64,000 nucleotides of DNA from Cenococcum geophilum 1.58 (Eukaryota; Ascomycota; Dothideomycetes; Gloniales; Gloniaceae): assembly GCA_001692895.1 (NCBI GenBank), contig KV748178.1, forward strand, positions 4,388,536 to 4,452,535. Direction: 5' to 3'. The translations under genes and the position numbers were made by a program. The first letter of the stretch is position 1, and every line of letters begins with the position of its first letter. The notes under the pieces are model-generated. The model was not told the DNA's origin. It did not search any database and saw only the letters and a list, made by a program, of their open reading frames with translations. Below, one piece after another: positions 59,161 to 64,000 of the stretch.

Positions 59161-59584
59161 TGTTACGGACGCTTTAAGTACAATGTTATAACTACTTAGA
59201 GAAGAGACAGAAGAAGCTAGTTGGTTAATTTAGGCACGGTCCAGAATAGAGCCGATAGAACCATATAATAAGGAATAGTAACCAAGGTTATATAATATAC
59301 TACGTATTAAACGAGAGGAATAAGAGGAACTTACGTACCTTATATATAAGACGTATATTATATATAAGAAGGATTTTATAGGAGTATGGTTGTGTATTTA
59401 AGGACCCTTAGTCCCTACCTAGATAGTTCCTTCCTTATAGTAATTCTCAGAATATAATTAGAGTTAATCTATTAGGCAACCACTCTACTAGTTATTATTA
59501 CGTTGTTGACTTTTATACTTACATTTCCTATATACCTAGCCCATTAACGAGCCCATTGTAGTTCTTGCTATAAGGTTCCGTTAT
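59161..59584 (+). repeat. G4 5' LTR
   Basis: 424 bp, TGTTACGGACGC...GGTTCCGTTATA. TG start intact; last C changed to T. Confidence 0.9.
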
Positions 59585-59629
59585 ATAATTACTACCTAGT
59601 TATAGTATTAATATAAGAAGTTAAATAAT

Positions 59630-60780
59630 ATGCTACTAAAAGCAGCTACTATAACGCCATTAACGGTAGCAACTACTTTAAGGATAAGAGGTGATACTAG
59701 TATAGTAGATACTAACTCATAGCAACCTGTAACGGTTAGATAGCTATAGGAAATAGTTAACTAGCTAACGGCTAATAATATAGTGTTAGAAGAAAGACTT
59801 AATGGGATAGGAGTAGTAAAGATTAAGCTACTATTAATTAAGAGATTTATAGGAGAGAGGTTAAAGCTTAAAGGATTCCTTACGTAAATACACTTTAAGG
59901 TCTTATAGGAAGAAGTAAAGTTACCTATACCTATAGATCGGATAGCCTATATAGGACTATTCTTATTAGGAAAAGCACTTAAGTAGTTTAAACCTTACTT
60001 TATAGAGATATAGGCAAACGGAATAATAACCACTAACTAAGATATATAATTTATGTTTTTAAGTTAGGAAGGATTTATAGAATAACTTACGCAGATATTT
60101 AGAGACCTAGAAGAAATAACTATAGCGAAAAGAAAACTCTAGAACCTCGTATAACAAACTTTAGCAATTAAGTATATAATATAGTTTTAGACACTAGTAA
60201 TATAAGTAAAGTGGAATAATAGGGCGCTTAAGGTATAGTATAAATAGGGACTTAAGGCTAAAATCTAGGACGTAATTATCCTAATAGAAGACGCGAAAAC
60301 CCTAAGGGAACTAATAAATTAGGCGATTAAGATTAATAATCGGATTTACTAAAGGGAATAGGCTAAGAGAGGCTAGGATAGAGTTCTATAGTTATATAAG
60401 GCGTAAAATACGTAATAATAAAAGCTAAGTTAGAAACTATGGTATGGCACAGAGCTAATAGACCTAAGTAGCACTAAAGAAGCCTATAAGAGATAGAGTA
60501 AGCTATAGAAACCTAGAGGATAAGGATTAAGTAATTAAAGGTCTAAGGAGCAAAGGCCGAATTAGGGATCTTAACAGTAGAAGATATTTAGGCGGACTTT
60601 ATAATAAGAGAAATAGTTTAAAGAAGGAGCTTATATAAATTACGGAAAATAGGGTTATTATATTAGAGACTATAAAAGTAGGCAGAGTTACTATATAGTA
60701 AAGGGCATAAGACTAGTAGACAATATATATATATAAAGGGATAATAATATGCTATAAGGAACAAAAGAGTGTTTAATTAG
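59630..60780 (+). pseudogene. G4 gag
   Basis: ATG at 59630: MLLKAATITPLTVATTLRIR. Collinear with G2 gag; zinc knuckle remnant YINYGK*GYYIRDYKS near 60633-60680, with both Cys of the first pair position changed or weakened. Dense Gln stops. Confidence 0.82.
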
Positions 60781-63700
60781 AAGTTTTACGTTTTGTTATA
60801 ATAACGCATACCAAATTTATAAGGACGCTAAGTATGGCGCAAGCTATTAGCTATAAGAGCTAGTACCTATAGGATATAAAGGAACTAACGAACTAGTTTA
60901 TAGATTGGATATTAAGGACAATAAATTTAATATAGGCGAAATATTCCGTAACAATAAGGTAATAAGGGCCGCTTACTAGGAGCGAGCAGACCTTAAAGAT
61001 ATTATACTAGAGGCAGAGGATAATTCTACTATAGAATAGGGAACATTAGTAGGGATTAAAACCCTACTAGACACAATATCTATCGCTTTATAAGACGTAA
61101 GAGAAGTAGGATAGTAAACTACTTCGGCACTTAATAAAGGTAAAAGGCTAAAGGCTTAAGATTCTTATAGCGAGATATAAGATAACTAAGATTCTTAAGA
61201 TAAGATAAGGCAAGCTTAAGGACCTATAACGAACAATAACCAATAAAGTAGAGCAGTGGCTTAGTTTAAAGATATATAAATAAGCTCGGGATAGAAGTTC
61301 CTATAGGTATAAGATTCTTAAGACGAGATAAGTGAGATTTAAGACTCTTAAGATAAGATAAAAACACTAAGTAAGCCTAGTTAAACTAAGGCTAGAGCTA
61401 AGCTTAAGTTAGAAGCAAGCTTAGGATTAAAAAACTTAAGGGGTTAAGAATTCGGAGTGCGAATTAGAACACCTATAGATAAGAGGCAAGAAGCTTCTTT
61501 ATAGATTAGAGAATCTATGGTATAAATAGTAATTAAACTAGGAGACAAATATATAGACCTAGAAGATTTACTAGTTAAACAAAGTATTCGGACTAAAGGT
61601 TAAAAAATTAATACTAAAATTAAGAAGTAAGACGACTTTAAGGATTAGAGCGCAAGGCGTAAACTAAAAAAAACTATAGAAGAGTTTAGATAAAGAATTA
61701 TTATATAGTAAGAATAGAAACTAAATAAGAGATCTAGCATATTGGGACGTATAAAGGATAAAGCACTAGTATAAAGAATTACTAATAGACTAAAAGCAGG
61801 CACACTAAGAGCTAAGTGGCTTACTAAATTAGAAGATAAAGAGGATCTAGGGATTTTAACTAGGTTTAAGAAACGATATATAAAGGGCTATTATAATATA
61901 GTAATAAGAAGATACTTCCTTACGGACAGACCGTATATACTCTAGCAGCTATACTAAAAGTAATATAGGCAAAGGCACAATAATAAGTGGGAAGATTTCT
62001 ATATATAGTTAGATAAAAAAGTTATTTAAAACTACCTGATTATAGAGAAGGCTATAACGTATATTAAAGGAGCCTTAATTATAACGTTAAAGGATCTAGA
62101 GAAATGTTTAGAGGACTAGAGAAGTAAGAGACGCATTTTAGTACCTGTAAATAAAGTTATAACATTTAAATTAGCATGATAAAGGTTTAAACTTAAGGAT
62201 AAAGATAAGCTAAGAGTTAACCTAAAGCACCTAGTATACTACACGTTATTATAGATTATATATATGGACAATATATACAAAATGTATAAGAATCTAAAAG
62301 AAAAGAATCGGAAATACCCTATAAGGATATACTGGATAACGGACGAGCAATAGTATAGGAATGCTAAATATATATATAGATGGCATTTAGTAAAGGTCTA
62401 AGAGGAAGGAAGTTTAGTACTTTAACTAGGAAGATTCCTTATAAAAGAATACTTAGATAAATAATAGTGGTGGGAATACTTAGAAAATACGTGTCTATAG
62501 TATATAGAAGATAAAAAGCGAACTAGGTATTAGCTAAAGAGCGAGCTAAGTGTACTAGGATTAAGCAGCTAATAGTTAGAAAAAGTAGAGGCTTATAGGA
62601 CTAAAGGGAGCCAGTAGTAAAGCCTTAGACCCTTAAAGGAATTTAAAGATAATACCTAAATTTATAAATTAATTAGTAAGATTAGCAGTTTAAAGCGCTA
62701 ATAGATAGTAGAGTAACGCGAAACTATATCTTACTAGCAATAGTTAAGAGAATAGGACTACTTTATAGATAAAAGGAGCAACCTTACCTATTAGTTATAA
62801 TTTTAGGAGATCTAATAACCTATAGAGGAGGGATTATTAATCTTAAAACAGGACCTATTTAGATAACTATTAAAGGGAGATAAATTAAGATGTCTTTTAA
62901 TATCCTACTATTGGGACGGGACGAGGCAGTATTAGATATACCTTAGTTATAGGAATATAATCTAAGGATTAATTAGATTATAGGTTAGGTTAATATTAAA
63001 GATACTTAACGCTATAAGATGCAATAATAAGCTAAGTTAGTATAGTACTAAGTAGGAGCAACCTATAAAGAAATAGAAAAAGGACTAAGCTATATACTAA
63101 AGAGATACCATAAGTACGGTAAGAAACTATAGTTATTAAAAAGTAAGAAACTATTAGAATATATAATATAGGATTATAAAATAGAGTTAGAACTAGGAAT
63201 AAGTCTAAGGTTTTTTCCAATCTATAAGCTTACCGAAGAAGAAGGTAGAGCGTTAAAAGAGTTTATCTAGGAAAATCTATAAAAGGGATATATTAGACCA
63301 TTATAGTTATTAGCGGGTTATCTAGTACTATTTATATTAAAGAAGAATAGTAAACTAAGGCTGTATATTAACTATAGATAGTTAAACAGTATTACTAAAA
63401 AGGATAGGTATTCTTTACCCTTAATTAGCGAAATCTAAGATAGGATAGGTAATGCGTAAATCTTTATAAAGATAGATCTAAGATAGGCGTACTATTAGAT
63501 TAGGATTAAGGAAGGTAATAAATAAAAGGCAGCCTTTAGGTTAAAGGAAGAACTATATAAACTATTAGTTATACAATTCGGGCTTATAAATATACTAGCA
63601 ACGTTCTAAAAGCGTATTAATAATATATTAGGAGAATACTTAGATGAATTTATTATAGTATATCTTAATAATATTATTATCTACTTAATAACTAAGGAAG

Positions 63701-64000
63701 AATACGGGGAATATATTAAATGGGTTTTAAAGAGACTATAAGAAGAACAGATGCTAGTAGCAATTAAGAAATACGAGTTCTTTACTAGGAAGACCGATTT
63801 TATTAGATTTATTATTAAACTAGGCTAACTTAGTATAGATCTAAAGAAGATTAAGGCTATAGTGAATTGGTAGGAACTAGAGAATGTTATATAGTTAAGA
63901 TTATTTCTAGGGTTTTATAATTACTGTAGAAGGTTTATAGTGTAGTAGTTAAAGGATATTAAGCCATTTATAAGGTTAATAAAGAAAAAAGAACTATAGG
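60781..64000 (+). pseudogene. G4 linker, protease and RT (truncated by window)
   Basis: Linker with DS*DK-type repeats at 61160-61370 and the conserved RSSILGRIKDKALV text near 61725. Protease LIDSRVTRNYILL near 62700-62740 (Gly of DSG now Arg). RT: FFPIYKLTEEEGRALKEFI near 63215, YINYR-like text at 63365, YLNNIIIYL at 63661-63687, FLGFYNYCRRFIV near 63905. Continues past 64000. Confidence 0.85.

Larger units (their letters stand above)
59161..64000 (+). mobile_element. Gypsy copy G4, runs off the window
   Basis: 5' LTR 59161-59584, then gag and pol on the plus strand, collinear with G2 from end to end of the visible part. The 3' half lies outside. Left flank CAAAG (59156-59160) should recur after its 3' LTR. 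Confidence 0.9.

Noticed and set aside
1-64000. tRNA and rRNA genes
   Set aside because: No cloverleaf with A and B boxes and no extended rRNA likeness noticed by eye in either strand; a covariance-model scan would be decisive.

Overview
The window looks like a block of heterochromatin from a filamentous ascomycete (Pezizomycotina): an AT-rich transposon graveyard with no intact gene. Eukaryotic LTR retrotransposons, a LINE piece, a piggyBac-like transposon, a DUF3435 recombinase gene with a 52-bp spliceosomal intron and a BTB/POZ gene are all present, and all are broken in the same way. Stop codons in otherwise recognisable proteins sit almost only where the family has Gln or Trp (CAA/CAG to TAA/TAG, TGG to TAG), and TpA is everywhere while CpA is scarce. 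That is the signature of repeat-induced point mutation (RIP). I cannot name the species.

Layout. 1-325: 3' end of a Tad-type LINE (- strand). 326-2030: GC-rich block that escaped RIP, with short repeats. 2138-2866: unrecognised degenerate frame. 2867-16850: chromodomain Ty3/gypsy element A (- strand), split by a second chromovirus B (6524-16279, - strand, both LTRs and a GGTAT target duplication). B carries a solo-LTR-like insert (7238-7504) in its chromodomain and a piggyBac-like element C (11626-14915) in its gag. 16851-26330: a non-retroviral stretch with a degenerate DUF3435/C2H2 tyrosine recombinase, a BTB/POZ gene between two repeat arrays, a long unrecognised coding region and minisatellites. 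26327-26489: MITE-like inverted repeat. From 27034 to the end lies one nested stack.

The stack, from target duplications: gypsy copy G1 (27034 to 45459, - strand) is split by a Ty1/copia element (28298-41936, - strand, TSD GTTCT), which is itself split by gypsy copy G2 (28850-36838, + strand, TSD ATATT). G1 is cut again at 45459 by a different gypsy, D (+ strand). D is split by gypsy copy G3 (46197-54099, - strand, TSD ATAGA), by a 1,011-bp GC-rich insert with 16-bp duplications (54331-55341), and by a second copia LTR at 59067, which is cut by gypsy copy G4 (59161 to beyond the window). G1-G4 are one family with ~420-bp LTRs, a C-terminal chromodomain and an unusually long coding stretch between the nucleocapsid zinc knuckle and the protease.

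Nothing here works as a living pathway. The interest is in the history: order of insertions, chromodomain integrases that probably target silent chromatin, RIP of whole host-like genes (DUF3435, BTB) that must themselves have been duplicated, and GC-rich islands left untouched. Coordinates of element ends with target duplications are exact by eye; domain limits inside degenerate frames are approximate.
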